Shown here one piece after another: positions 33,848 to 43,235 of a stretch of DNA of 64,000 nucleotides; position 1 is the first letter of the stretch, and each line of letters begins with the position of its first letter. The translations under genes were made by a program, and so were the position numbers. The stretch is taken from positions 1-64,000 of the forward strand of contig CAJMQU010000016.1 in assembly GCA_905215555.1 (NCBI GenBank). Reading direction: 5' to 3'. A model generated the notes under the pieces. That model worked only from the letters and a program-made list of their open reading frames with translations, made no database searches and was not told where the DNA came from. This DNA comes from an uncultured bacterium (GTDB taxonomy: Bacteria > Bacteroidota > Bacteroidia > Bacteroidales > Bacteroidaceae).

Positions 33848-36800
33848 TTACTCTCCTTCAATCGTTCCGCCTGAAGTGAACCGTTCCATATATTCAGAAG
33901 GTTGCATTCCTATCTCTTTCTTAAAGATGCTACTGAAATAGCGGGGGTCATTATATCCGACCGTATATGCCAACTCTGAGATACGCAAATGCTTTTTCTC
34001 TTCCATAATCCGGCAAGCCGCTTTCATACGAATATTACGAATGAATGAGACATAAGTCAATCCGGTGAGAGACTTCAATTTACGGAAAAAGGTGGATTTA
34101 GTAGTGTTCATCTCTTCCAGAAACTGGGTCTGGTCGAAGTTCGGGTCATCCAGATGACGATTTACACAATCGATAGCACGTTGCAGGAAATCTTCATCCA
34201 TACTGGTATAATTCAACTCTTTCGCTTCGAATACCAACTGTTTCTTGAAGTCTTTCATAACCCGCTCACGAGACTTCAACAGATTACTGATACGCGCATG
34301 AAGCACGCTCAAATTAAACGGCTTCGTAATAAATGCATCTGCCCCCGATTCATATGCTTCCACCCTGTCTTCTTCCTGCTTTTTTGCAGTCAACAGAATC
34401 AATGGAATATGAGAAGTATCAAAATTACCTTTTATCCCCCTGCATAACTCAATACCATCCATCACCGGCATCATTACGTCAGATACAATCAAATCGATGT
34501 CTTTTGCCACTAGCACTTCAAGCGCTTCTTTGCCATTGGTTGCCGTATAGATTATATATTCAGTACCCAGAAGTTTCACCATCAACCCCAATAAATCCTC
34601 GTTATCTTCAACCAACAATAAAGCATATTTTTTCTCTTCCGCCCTACTTTCTCTGCCCAAGTTACCGTCTTCCGGCAAAGATGGAACATTCGTAAACATA
34701 ATCTCTTTCTGTGACTCATCAGTCACTGAGGAAGTCAAAAGAGCACCGGCATCATCTATTTCTTCTTCAGAATAAGCAGAGCGAGAAATCGGAATCTGCA
34801 CTTTAAAAGTAGTTCCTTCTCCTTCCTCACTCTCAACTGAAATGGAACCATGATGCAAAGTGACCAAATCACGAACCAATGATAAGCCAATACCTGTACC
34901 AATAGTATTAAATCTCCGATAATCTCCCTCATAAAAACGTTTGAATAAATTCTTTTGCGATTCTTTCGAAATGCCGGGGCCATTATCTTTTACTATAATA
35001 CAAGCTACTCCCATTGCTTCATCACGTTTAAGTTCAATCCTCACTTTCCCTCCTGCTTTATTATATTTAGAAGCATTGGAAAGCAGATTATACAAGATCT
35101 TATCCAATTTATCGGGATCAAAGAAAGCAAAACATTTATCCGCATCGCTTTGGATAGTGAAATGAATATCCTTTTTTTTCATCAACGGGCTAAAACCATC
35201 CAGACTACGGTATACAAACTGTGCCAGGTCTCCCTGCGAAACCTTCAATTTCAGATTCCCTGTCTCCGCTTTGCGAAATTCCAGTATTTGTTGCAACAGA
35301 CGTATCAACCGATTTATATTGTGCGTCATTACATTATATTGCTCCTTATAAGCAGGGGCAGTCTGCTTCAGCTCGTCCACAGAAGCCGAGATAATGGTCA
35401 ACGGAGTCAATAACTCATGTGTGATATTAGTGAAGAATTGCAGTTTGGCATGATTTATCTCCTCTGCCTTTGCCTGCTCCATTTCACGGAGATGCAAGGC
35501 ATTGCGTAAACGAATACGGTTACGGATAATCCGGTAAATATACCAAGCTATGCCGACAAGCAGTATTATATATAAGGTGTAAGCCCACCATGTTTCCCAA
35601 GGAGGCGGCAGAATAACGACTTTTACCGTTTGTATGTCCTCCCCCCAGATACCATTCGAATTAGAAGCCTTCACATAAAAAGTATAAGTGCCGGACTTAA
35701 GATTATTGTAATATGCAAAACGCTTGGATGCATCCGTATATTGCCAGCCTGCATCAAACCCATCCAATTGGTATGCATACTGATTCCTGCCCGGATTGGC
35801 ATACTCCAATGCAGAGAACTCTATACTAAAGTTGTTACGCCTATAACTCAGAACTATTTTATCGGTGAACCTTGGCGACAGGCTCGATATTTCGGTGCGT
35901 TCTTCGTCAGAAAGGGCAGTCCAAGACTGATTGAACACTTTGATATCAGTAATTACGACCGGAGAGGAAAATACCTGCTCATTCTGTTGATCCGGATAGA
36001 AGCTATTATATCCCCGATGCCCTCCGAAAAACATTTCACCGTCAGAAGCGACAAACGATGCTCCCCGGTTGAAGATATTATCCTGCAGGCCATCAGAAGT
36101 AGTATATAAACAATAAGTCACATTCTGCAAATCCCGTGGTACAGTGAGCCGCAGCAAACCGGCATTGGTGCCCAACCAAAGGTCGCCTTTCTTATCACTC
36201 TGGATGTTAGTCACTGCATCTCCCGGCAAATTCCACAACTTATGTACCGGTAGGAATGCATCTTCCACTGCATCATACAGACTCAATCCACTTCCTCCGG
36301 TCCCGACCCAAATACGCCCCTCAATATCCTTATAAATGCAGTTTGCATAATCACTGTTCAATTTTCCATTAGCGACCGAATAACCGGAGAGAGTATATCC
36401 GCTCAAAAAGTTGCCGCTACCTTGAATACGAACGACTCCATGCGTATTGGAGGCCAACCACATTTCACCGTCACGTCCTTCGGCAAGTTGCATGACAACC
36501 ATATCCTGCACAGTTACGTCTTCAACCCTCAGAAAATCCAAACGTACCGGAGTTCCATCTGCCGCACGCATTGAAACTCCGCCTTTGGTGGCAAACCATA
36601 GGTTTTGCTTAGAATCCTCACAAATATAATAGATACATGAATTGCATATCCATGGAGCATTCGAAGAATTATGTGCTTTCACACGCTTTCCGACAGGGGC
36701 TGATTTATCTATTTCATAAGCTCCACCATTGTACACCCCAATCCAGATATGTCCGGTAGAGGGAGACTGCATAATAGACATCACTGTAGAAATTCCCCTG

Positions 36801-38044
36801 TATGAACTAAAGTCCGGCATTTGGTCATGATGAGTGAATTTTTCGGTCCGACGATCTTCCACCCCAAAGCCATAGGTGCTGATTCCCATCCAAAGCTGTC
36901 CTTCGTCATCCAGCATGATACTACGGACAGAATTGGTCTTGAGCATCCGCTTCGCCTCAGACAAACGGTCGAGATTAAACCTCGCCTTACGGGTATTCGC
37001 CATATTAACGCCGCCTCCAATCATGCCTACCCACATAATCCCTTGCCTGTCGCGCAACAAAGAGGCGACCTCGCTACTGGCTATAGAGTGTTCAGACTCA
37101 CCGGGATAGCAGTTCTCAAAGTCAAAATGAGAGCTCTCTACATTCTGCAATGGAAGTATGCTTAAACCGCTTCGGGTACCCACCCATAAGGAATGCGTAT
37201 TGATATCCTCGGAAATGGCATAAATCAGATTATCAGAAATTGTACCTGACCGTTTCTCATCATGAGTGAATGTCGTCCAGGTCGTTTGCTCCAAATTATA
37301 AGCATTATGCAGTAAATGCAAACCTGCTCCCCAAGTTCCTACCCATATATTTTTATGACTATCCTGAAAGACAACATGGGCAGAGTTTCCAGAGTTCATC
37401 TTCGGATATTTCCAGTACTTACCGGTTTTCTTCTCATAGCGGAACAATCCCCTGCTCCACGTGCCAATCCATATATCTCCCCGGTCATCTTCAAACAGCG
37501 ATTTAACGGTTGTCTTTGGGAAAACTCCACCAGTATTATCTTGACTGAAAGCTAAAAAACGATTACCATCTTCCAGATATTCGAGCAATCCTGCTTCAGT
37601 AGCAAAAAGAATGCGATTGTCCCTTGTCACCAATATTTGAGAAATACCACAATTATTTATCGCCGGGTCATCTATTTTTCGAATCTGCCCTGTCCGCTTA
37701 TCCAGCACATTCAATCCGTTGTAAGTGCCAATCCATAATCGATGCTGTGCATCTTCTGCCACACAATTAATATTATTATTAGCCAGTAAATCCGGACAGT
37801 ATAAATTGGATTTATAGGTAGTGATAGAATAACCATCATACTGGAAAAGTCCGTTGCGGGTAGATATCCAGATATAGCCATCCCGATCCTGATATACCGA
37901 CTGCACATCTTTGCTCGTCAAACTATTCAGAACAGATGAAGATTTGAATACCAAATACTTATTCCCTGATGTCATCATAGCTTGACACATCACAGGAAGC
38001 AATATCCAAAAGCAAAAGAAGAAACTCCGGATCTTTTCTTTCAT
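33848..38044 (-). CDS. Hybrid two-component system regulator HTCS1
   Basis: Using the ATG at 38044 (MKEKIRSFF) the protein has 1398 residues: signal peptide, a periplasmic double propeller of regulator repeats (about 30-690, e.g. DRDGYIWISTRNGLFQYDG), a Y_Y_Y domain (about 765-830), one transmembrane helix (about 840-862), HisKA (HELLTPL, about 900), HATPase (KDNGPGIS, GTGIGLSLVRDL), a receiver (LIVSDVMMPVMDG) and an AraC-type HTH (about 1290-1390). HTCSs bind oligosaccharide in the periplasm and activate susC operons directly. It lies next to susC1-susD1, its likely target. HTCS2 is a close paralogue; their HTH recognition segments are nearly identical. An in-frame ATG six codons upstream is also possible. 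Confidence 0.94.
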   Translation of the reverse strand: MKEKIRSFFFCFWILLPVMCQAMMTSGNKYLVFKSSSVLNSLTSKDVQSVYQDRDGYIWISTRNGLFQYDGYSITTYKSNLYCPDLLANNNINCVAEDAQHRLWIGTYNGLNVLDKRTGQIRKIDDPAINNCGISQILVTRDNRILFATEAGLLEYLEDGNRFLAFSQDNTGGVFPKTTVKSLFEDDRGDIWIGTWSRGLFRYEKKTGKYWKYPKMNSGNSAHVVFQDSHKNIWVGTWGAGLHLLHNAYNLEQTTWTTFTHDEKRSGTISDNLIYAISEDINTHSLWVGTRSGLSILPLQNVESSHFDFENCYPGESEHSIASSEVASLLRDRQGIMWVGMIGGGVNMANTRKARFNLDRLSEAKRMLKTNSVRSIMLDDEGQLWMGISTYGFGVEDRRTEKFTHHDQMPDFSSYRGISTVMSIMQSPSTGHIWIGVYNGGAYEIDKSAPVGKRVKAHNSSNAPWICNSCIYYICEDSKQNLWFATKGGVSMRAADGTPVRLDFLRVEDVTVQDMVVMQLAEGRDGEMWLASNTHGVVRIQGSGNFLSGYTLSGYSVANGKLNSDYANCIYKDIEGRIWVGTGGSGLSLYDAVEDAFLPVHKLWNLPGDAVTNIQSDKKGDLWLGTNAGLLRLTVPRDLQNVTYCLYTTSDGLQDNIFNRGASFVASDGEMFFGGHRGYNSFYPDQQNEQVFSSPVVITDIKVFNQSWTALSDEERTEISSLSPRFTDKIVLSYRRNNFSIEFSALEYANPGRNQYAYQLDGFDAGWQYTDASKRFAYYNNLKSGTYTFYVKASNSNGIWGEDIQTVKVVILPPPWETWWAYTLYIILLVGIAWYIYRIIRNRIRLRNALHLREMEQAKAEEINHAKLQFFTNITHELLTPLTIISASVDELKQTAPAYKEQYNVMTHNINRLIRLLQQILEFRKAETGNLKLKVSQGDLAQFVYRSLDGFSPLMKKKDIHFTIQSDADKCFAFFDPDKLDKILYNLLSNASKYNKAGGKVRIELKRDEAMGVACIIVKDNGPGISKESQKNLFKRFYEGDYRRFNTIGTGIGLSLVRDLVTLHHGSISVESEEGEGTTFKVQIPISRSAYSEEEIDDAGALLTSSVTDESQKEIMFTNVPSLPEDGNLGRESRAEEKKYALLLVEDNEDLLGLMVKLLGTEYIIYTATNGKEALEVLVAKDIDLIVSDVMMPVMDGIELCRGIKGNFDTSHIPLILLTAKKQEEDRVEAYESGADAFITKPFNLSVLHARISNLLKSRERVMKDFKKQLVFEAKELNYTSMDEDFLQRAIDCVNRHLDDPNFDQTQFLEEMNTTKSTFFRKLKSLTGLTYVSFIRNIRMKAACRIMEEKKHLRISELAYTVGYNDPRYFSSIFKKEIGMQPSEYMERFTSGGTIEGE

Positions 38045-38082
38045 AGTCAACTTATTTAGCAAATATTATTAATTACCGACAA

Positions 38083-38090
38083 CAAATGTA
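38083..38090 (-). promoter_or_regulatory. -7 promoter element of HTCS1
   Basis: The minus strand reads TACATTTG. The plus-strand sequence here, CAAATGTACGTAAA then TCTAAAAC, is closely matched upstream of HTCS2 (58032-58059), so the promoter was duplicated with the gene. Confidence 0.55.
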
Positions 38091-38156
38091 CGTAAAAAGT
38101 TCTAAAACTATATTATTTGTCCTATAGTATTATTTCTTGAATTGCAGCACCAGCAT

Positions 38157-38251
38157 ATGAAACAATCACAGATTTAGGTGTTCCATCACATGTAAACAAG
38201 TATAAATCGGGAAATGTCAGAATGACAAATAGTAAATCCTGTTCCATCACA
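38157..38251. promoter_or_regulatory. Repeated words upstream of HTCS1
   Basis: TGTTCCATCACA occurs twice as a direct repeat 60 bp apart (38180-38191, 38240-38251). ATGAAACAATC (38157-38167) is identical to 33742-33752 at the junction of the susC1 inverted repeat. These could be regulator sites, for example for autoregulation. Between here and 38470 I see no gene. Confidence 0.35.
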
Positions 38252-38471
38252 CTCTTTTCTTTCCGTACCAACTACTACGCCATGCGGAAAAACGCAAGGA
38301 TTCTTCATCAGGAAAATACAAAAGAATACAAGAAAAAAGAAATAACAGGCTATTTGACGTCGAAAAGTTTATTATTGGGCCATTATTGAATACACTTTTA
38401 ATATATTGCGGAAAAATGCTTCTTTCAGTCTGTTTTCTATTTCCAGCGAAACAAAAAATATATTGTCCGTA

Positions 38472-38691
38472 AAAGGCAGGGCTACACCCTCCGAGGCGAA
38501 TGGCGTCACCCTTTAGCCAATAACGTTTCACCCTTTCGGGCATAAGGTGTAGCCCCTTTGGAAAAAGAATGTATCTTTTGAGTGAACAGATAGTATGTTT
38601 TATGCCCAAAGACCGTTTGTTTAGACACAAAAGACCGTCTATTTCCCCTAAACAAACGCTCTGATTCGGGGAAAAAGACGGTTGAAGCCTT
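38472..38691. repeat. 22-bp periodic intergenic array 4-type (ten units, longest in window)
   Basis: Ten in-phase units of 22 bp start at 38472. The first four share GGC-N3-GG-GT then CACCCTTT-like ends (for example GTTTCACCCTTTCGGGCATA); units at 38604, 38626 and 38670 share AAAGACCGT or AAAGACGGT; units at 38560 and 38582 are intermediate. So the array is a chain of sub-families rather than one repeat. It lies between the end of the GH43+GH16 gene and the start of HTCS1 and runs into the terminator hairpin at its right end. Confidence 0.8.
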
Positions 38692-38719
38692 CCGGAAGAG
38701 CTCTTCTTACAGGAAGGCT
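38681..38719 (-). terminator. Hairpin ending the susC2 operon
   Basis: AGCCTTCC (38686-38693) pairs with GGAAGGCT (38712-38719) around a spacer that contains the palindrome GAAGAGCTCTTC. Read leftwards it is followed by CAACCGTCTTTTTCCCC. It is about 100 bases beyond the last gene of the operon. Confidence 0.6.
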
Positions 38720-38817
38720 CGTAATTAAAAACAAGGAAAATCTAACCTTATGTCACAGAAATTATCTGTTCGGCATCGCAGTGATCTTTCACAAAAAGCA
38801 CTTCCGCCCGCCACAAA

Positions 38818-40716
38818 CTATTTCTGATATACGCGCACATAGTCTATCTCATATCGCATGGGAATTGCTTTATCATCTATTTCGCCGCCGTTTATACCGC
38901 CAAGAGCCAAGTTCAACAAGAGATACTGCGGTTTGCGGAAAGGATTCGTTCCCCCGCCAATGGTGCCGTTAATTGTTTCACTCAAAGGAATTTCATTCAG
39001 CAATTCACCATCCAGATAGATTTTGATGGCTGTTTCATCCCAGTCCATACGCCAGATGTGAAACTTATCCGCCCATTGCGGATCTTTGTCCGTGAAATGA
39101 GTGAAAGGAATCGCTTTGCTCTTCCATTTCGCATTCCACTGCCGGTCAGTTCCCCAGGCGGCATTTGCCAGAATATGCGGTACGCCTTTGATGCGATAAT
39201 ATTCCATAATGTCGATTTCGCCACACGAGGGCCAATCCATACCGCTACCCAAAGTCCAAATGGCAGGCCATGCCCCTCCGCTTACAGGAATCTTGGCGCG
39301 GATTTCAAATCTGCCATACAAGAACTCTTTCTTACCGGCCGTAGTGATGCACGAGGAAGTGTACTCTATGAACTCCCGCTTCTTCCGCCAATCGTTACTT
39401 CCGGCCTCATACCAGGGATTTTTACGTCCTTCTTCTTTTCGCACTTCAATAATCAGCTTTCCATCTTTGCAGTAAGCATTGCCTTTCTGATACCACTGGG
39501 CTTCTTCATTGCGTGCAAAGCCATTATCATAGCTCCAAACAGTGGTATCCGGAAGACCGTCTGTATTAAATTCGTCACTCCATACCTGGCTCCACTCCGA
39601 TTGTCTGACCGGGTTTGTCGGAAGCACTTGTTTGTCCGTCCACTCAATAAACGGAACACCTTTTTCGTCAAACTGAATAGGTAGCCAAATGTGTCCGGAA
39701 TACATCAGACTCTTCGGTTTCCAAACATCGGCCATAAATATAAAGCGGTTATCCGGAAGTTCCAACACAAATGTGCTCTGTCCGCCAAAAGTCTTCCCGC
39801 TGTTTTCGCCACGGCAGGGATTGGGATGCTGTTTCCATGGTCCCCAAATAGAAGGAGCTGAAAACATACGGGCTTCATTCGGGTCCCATCCGGTACAACC
39901 GGAAGTAATCATCCAGTAGGTATTATCTTTCTTGAAGATTGCCGGAGCCTCATTGTGTCCGCCCGGATAAATACGGATATATCGGCCTGAGTGCTGCAAA
40001 TAGTCGTCTGCGAGTTCTGCAATGTGCAAAGTCAGATTTTCTTCGGAAGAATAGATGTGGTAGGCTTTGCCGTCATTATCTACAAACAGGGTCATATCAC
40101 GGGACATTTGTCCACCTTCCAGATCACGCTTTACAAACAATCCCCGGTTAACGGCTTTGTACCATTCCGGCGTCCACCATTTCTTATATTTATTCAGGTT
40201 CCACGTCACCTTACGATCCGCTTCGGGCATATTCTCCGGATATATGCCGGGATTCACCCGTCCGGAACGCACGAACTGGTAAGGGCCTTCCGGCTTGTCG
40301 CTGACGGCTACGGCAGCACGTGCCGGTCCATAGCCCTGACCTTTCAGTTCGAGATGGAACCACATCACAAATTTTCCGGTCTTCTGATTGTATATCACCT
40401 TCGGACGTTCGATGATGCAGCCACGTTCGATATCATCACCGGGAGTTTCGGAAACGGGAAGCGCTACACTCTTATGTGTCCAAGTCTGTAAATCGGGGGA
40501 GGTGTAACAGTTCACCCCTACTTCGGTGGTGAAGCCTTTCTCGGGACGGTGCTCGCCAAACCAATAGTACAGACCTTCATGGAATAAGATGCCGCCGCCG
40601 TGGGCGTTGATATACTCATTGGCTGTATCCTTCCATTCTCTTCCGGTCTGTGAGGATAGAGGAAGACAAATGATTATTAGTAATAATAATCCTCCATAAT
40701 GCTTTATAGTTCTCAT
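38818..40716 (-). CDS. Secreted GH43 (exo-galactanase type) + GH16 fusion
   Basis: The 632-residue protein has a signal peptide (1-22), a GH43 domain (about 28-360) and a GH16 domain (about 375-632). The GH43 part shares INAHGGGIL, acid E256 (NEAP) and Q313 (GGQSTFV) with the GH43 half of the gene at 4516, the pattern of exo-beta-1,3-galactanases that lack the usual aspartate base. The GH16 active site is E500-I-D-I-M-E505, with W-P-x-x-GEIDIMEYY and ILANAAWG typical of GH16_3-like enzymes, which include endo-beta-1,3-galactanases. No lipobox is visible, so it is probably periplasmic. An endo and an exo enzyme on one chain would process the same backbone. It is the last gene of the susC2 operon. 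Confidence 0.88.
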   Translation of the reverse strand: MRTIKHYGGLLLLIIICLPLSSQTGREWKDTANEYINAHGGGILFHEGLYYWFGEHRPEKGFTTEVGVNCYTSPDLQTWTHKSVALPVSETPGDDIERGCIIERPKVIYNQKTGKFVMWFHLELKGQGYGPARAAVAVSDKPEGPYQFVRSGRVNPGIYPENMPEADRKVTWNLNKYKKWWTPEWYKAVNRGLFVKRDLEGGQMSRDMTLFVDNDGKAYHIYSSEENLTLHIAELADDYLQHSGRYIRIYPGGHNEAPAIFKKDNTYWMITSGCTGWDPNEARMFSAPSIWGPWKQHPNPCRGENSGKTFGGQSTFVLELPDNRFIFMADVWKPKSLMYSGHIWLPIQFDEKGVPFIEWTDKQVLPTNPVRQSEWSQVWSDEFNTDGLPDTTVWSYDNGFARNEEAQWYQKGNAYCKDGKLIIEVRKEEGRKNPWYEAGSNDWRKKREFIEYTSSCITTAGKKEFLYGRFEIRAKIPVSGGAWPAIWTLGSGMDWPSCGEIDIMEYYRIKGVPHILANAAWGTDRQWNAKWKSKAIPFTHFTDKDPQWADKFHIWRMDWDETAIKIYLDGELLNEIPLSETINGTIGGGTNPFRKPQYLLLNLALGGINGGEIDDKAIPMRYEIDYVRVYQK

Positions 40717-40804
40717 GTATTCTTCGTTATTTAACTAATATTCCGTACCATCCTAATGTCTGTTAGGCTATAGGACAATACGGAATATTATTTATAGGAT
40801 CGTT

Positions 40805-42283
40805 TTACTGTTTCTGATATACCCGTACATAGTCTACACGGTATTCAAGCGGGAAAGTTGCCTCTATAGGTCTTCCATTATTACCTCCTATAGCAAGATT
40901 CAACATCATAAGCTGACCAAAACCCTCTATGTTATTAGAGAAAGGATTGATATTTCCACCATCTCCGGCACCATGATCACCTTTATTATTAGTTGTGCTC
41001 AAATCTGTTTTATTAAGAAGCACATCATCCAGATAGATACAAATATATTTTTCATCCCAATCCATACGCCAAATATGATATTTCTCCGCCCACTTAGCGT
41101 CTTTAGAAGTAAAATCAGTTATAGGATAATTTGCCGAATTCCATGTGCCATTCCAACGAGAAGAACCACCCCAGCAAAGGTTAGCATGAATTTTCTCTTT
41201 ATAGAATTCGAGAATATCAATTTCACCACCTAAAGGCCATTCATACCAATTACCGGTAGACCATATTGCAGGCCATCCGCCTTGTTCGATAGGTACTTTG
41301 GCGCGTACAATTAATCTTCCATACTTAAAGGCATAATTGTTCGTAGCAACCACACAAGCGGAAGTATATTCCGCATATTCACGGGTCTGCTTCCAAGAGT
41401 TACCACCCGTTGCATTCGGATTGTAGTTCGGATTCTTCACACGTTCTTGTTTCGCAGTAAAGACCAGTGCATTTTCTTTCATCTCGGCATTTTCCTTCTT
41501 ATACCACTGATCTTCTTCATTACGTTGGAAGCCTTCTTCAAACCTCCACATTTCTGCATTAGGCGCACCTGTTCCATTAAATTCATCGTGCCACAACAAT
41601 TTATAACCTCCTTCTAATGTATGGTCGTCGGGAACACCTTCGCTGTCAGCAACATAGTCTTCCGGATTTGCAGGTGCTACGTAAGTCACATTAAAGAAGA
41701 ACATAATTGTATTCGTCTTTCCATTAATAGCGTATGAAGTTGAATTTTGAATTCGCACAGGCAACACAAATTTCATATCCTCTTTGTATTCCTCCTGAAC
41801 TAATGCAATCAATTGGCTTGAATAAACATTCAGTTCCACTTCCTCCGACTTTGTATTACCGGCATTAAGCTGCATTTTGTTGGCAGAAAGGTTATAATAT
41901 TCTTCCGGCAAAAGTAGTGCATTGGCATACACATCATATACTGAAGAGGTACCAACATTGGCAATCGCTTTATTCAACGAATCCACAGCTACTACCAAAT
42001 CGACTGTAGCATCTTTCCCGGCTTCCCGATTCTGATAAAGCGCCAGATTCAACCGATAATTGAAGTTATCGACTTTCTGCACTTCACCAGCTTGCGGTTC
42101 TTTCAGGCTTGTAGATATATTGCATTGCGCTCCGTCCCATATCTCACTGGCTTGCTTAATTCCCAGCATATTCAAGTCCAAGCTTCCTTTATAACTGAGA
42201 TCCTTATCGTCATCACAAGCCCCAAAAGCAATTCCACAGACAGCTACACAAAGAGCTGTCCAGATTTTTATCTTATTATTCAT
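40805..42283 (-). CDS. Surface GH16 endo-glycanase lipoprotein (probable endo-beta-1,3-galactanase)
   Basis: The 492-residue protein has a lipobox FGAC with C23 followed by DDDKD, an acidic surface-export signal, then a DUF1735-like beta domain (about 30-200) and a GH16 domain (about 225-492). Catalytic residues are E354 (nucleophile) and E359 (acid/base) in GEIDILEF. In type II arabinogalactan systems a surface GH16 endo-beta-1,3-galactanase makes the first cut that lets the SusCD system import fragments, and the position of this gene fits that role. GH16 also includes laminarinases and other beta-glucanases, so substrate is inferred. It lies 19 bp after the binding-protein gene and 88 bp before the GH43+GH16 gene. 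Confidence 0.88.
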   Translation of the reverse strand: MNNKIKIWTALCVAVCGIAFGACDDDKDLSYKGSLDLNMLGIKQASEIWDGAQCNISTSLKEPQAGEVQKVDNFNYRLNLALYQNREAGKDATVDLVVAVDSLNKAIANVGTSSVYDVYANALLLPEEYYNLSANKMQLNAGNTKSEEVELNVYSSQLIALVQEEYKEDMKFVLPVRIQNSTSYAINGKTNTIMFFFNVTYVAPANPEDYVADSEGVPDDHTLEGGYKLLWHDEFNGTGAPNAEMWRFEEGFQRNEEDQWYKKENAEMKENALVFTAKQERVKNPNYNPNATGGNSWKQTREYAEYTSACVVATNNYAFKYGRLIVRAKVPIEQGGWPAIWSTGNWYEWPLGGEIDILEFYKEKIHANLCWGGSSRWNGTWNSANYPITDFTSKDAKWAEKYHIWRMDWDEKYICIYLDDVLLNKTDLSTTNNKGDHGAGDGGNINPFSNNIEGFGQLMMLNLAIGGNNGRPIEATFPLEYRVDYVRVYQKQ

Positions 42284-42302
42284 ATTCTTATCTCAATTTA
42301 AA

Positions 42303-43202
42303 TTAGTCTAAAGGCACCGTTTCCGGATCATAAACTTCAATCTCTACATCATAGAACTTGAATTCAGCCAGATTAAAGTACTTAGTGTTACCCGAAGTTG
42401 CAGTTACATTAAAACGGAAATAAGTAAATGTCTTTCCCGGCATCACAAAATCAGAAGTATACTCAGTGCTATGTGCGGAAGGTAAACCGGATAATGTACC
42501 CACAGTTTCCCAGTTTTTCGCATCATTACTAATCTGCAATTCCACTACTGAGGGACGGCCATCCGAAGTCCAGGTATTATCAGTACGATTCTGATAGTAA
42601 ATAGCAAAATTCTCATGACTTTCTTTAAAATCTATTTGGATGTAATGAGGCAATTCAAGTTGGGGACTACTCCATCTTGTATGGAAGAATGTCCCGCTAT
42701 TGCCATCTACCAGATTTTTAATCGGGCCTTCGGTAGGTTCCTGAGCATTTGTACTTAGTTGATCTCCAGCCAACTTTACTTCCGTACGGGATTTCTCCGT
42801 TGTAGTAGCGGGAGCTTCTCCCGATTTAGCTTTCACTTCCGTCACAGCACTCCCCTGATGAGCAGCATTAAAGGTTTGAAAATAAAAAGAGTAATCTCCA
42901 AAACGGGCACGTGTATCGTCTATCAACATCTCAGTTGTGCCAACAGAAGCTATCTTACAAACATCTTCTTTTGTCAACGGATCATAATACTTTATTTGAA
43001 GATAGTCAAAAGCATTCTCGGCAGGTGCCTCCCAGGACAACTTGATTTGTCCCGGTAAAGCCTCAGAACTTACGACTGATGCTGCAAGAGCGGTGGGAGT
43101 TGTTACACTCCCTGCCACTTCAAAAGTCTCTAATTTATCATCGCATCCTGTCATTCCAACCAACAGTCCGGCAACGATTATATATTTAAATTTCAAATTC
43201 AT
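42303..43202 (-). CDS. Surface glycan-binding lipoprotein with Fn3-like and F5/8C domains
   Basis: The 299-residue protein has lipobox GMTGC (C20) followed by DDKLE, an acidic export signal. Next is a fibronectin-like domain (about 35-125, IKLSWEAP) and a discoidin/F5-8C domain (about 150-285, e.g. FHTRWSSPQLELPHYIQIDF). It has no catalytic signature. Position after susD3 and before GH16 matches the SusE/SusF or SGBP slot. It probably helps hold the polysaccharide at the surface. It is in the susC2 operon with gaps of 33 and 19 bp. Confidence 0.85.
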   Translation of the reverse strand: MNLKFKYIIVAGLLVGMTGCDDKLETFEVAGSVTTPTALAASVVSSEALPGQIKLSWEAPAENAFDYLQIKYYDPLTKEDVCKIASVGTTEMLIDDTRARFGDYSFYFQTFNAAHQGSAVTEVKAKSGEAPATTTEKSRTEVKLAGDQLSTNAQEPTEGPIKNLVDGNSGTFFHTRWSSPQLELPHYIQIDFKESHENFAIYYQNRTDNTWTSDGRPSVVELQISNDAKNWETVGTLSGLPSAHSTEYTSDFVMPGKTFTYFRFNVTATSGNTKYFNLAEFKFYDVEIEVYDPETVPLD

Positions 43203-43235
43203 AATATCTCATTTAAATTGTTAAACACGCATGTA

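Noticed and set aside
38247..38630. Leftward 127-codon open frame
   Set aside because: It runs through the 22-bp repeat array and AT-rich sequence, has no recognisable domain or promoter, and the repeat period is not a codon multiple.
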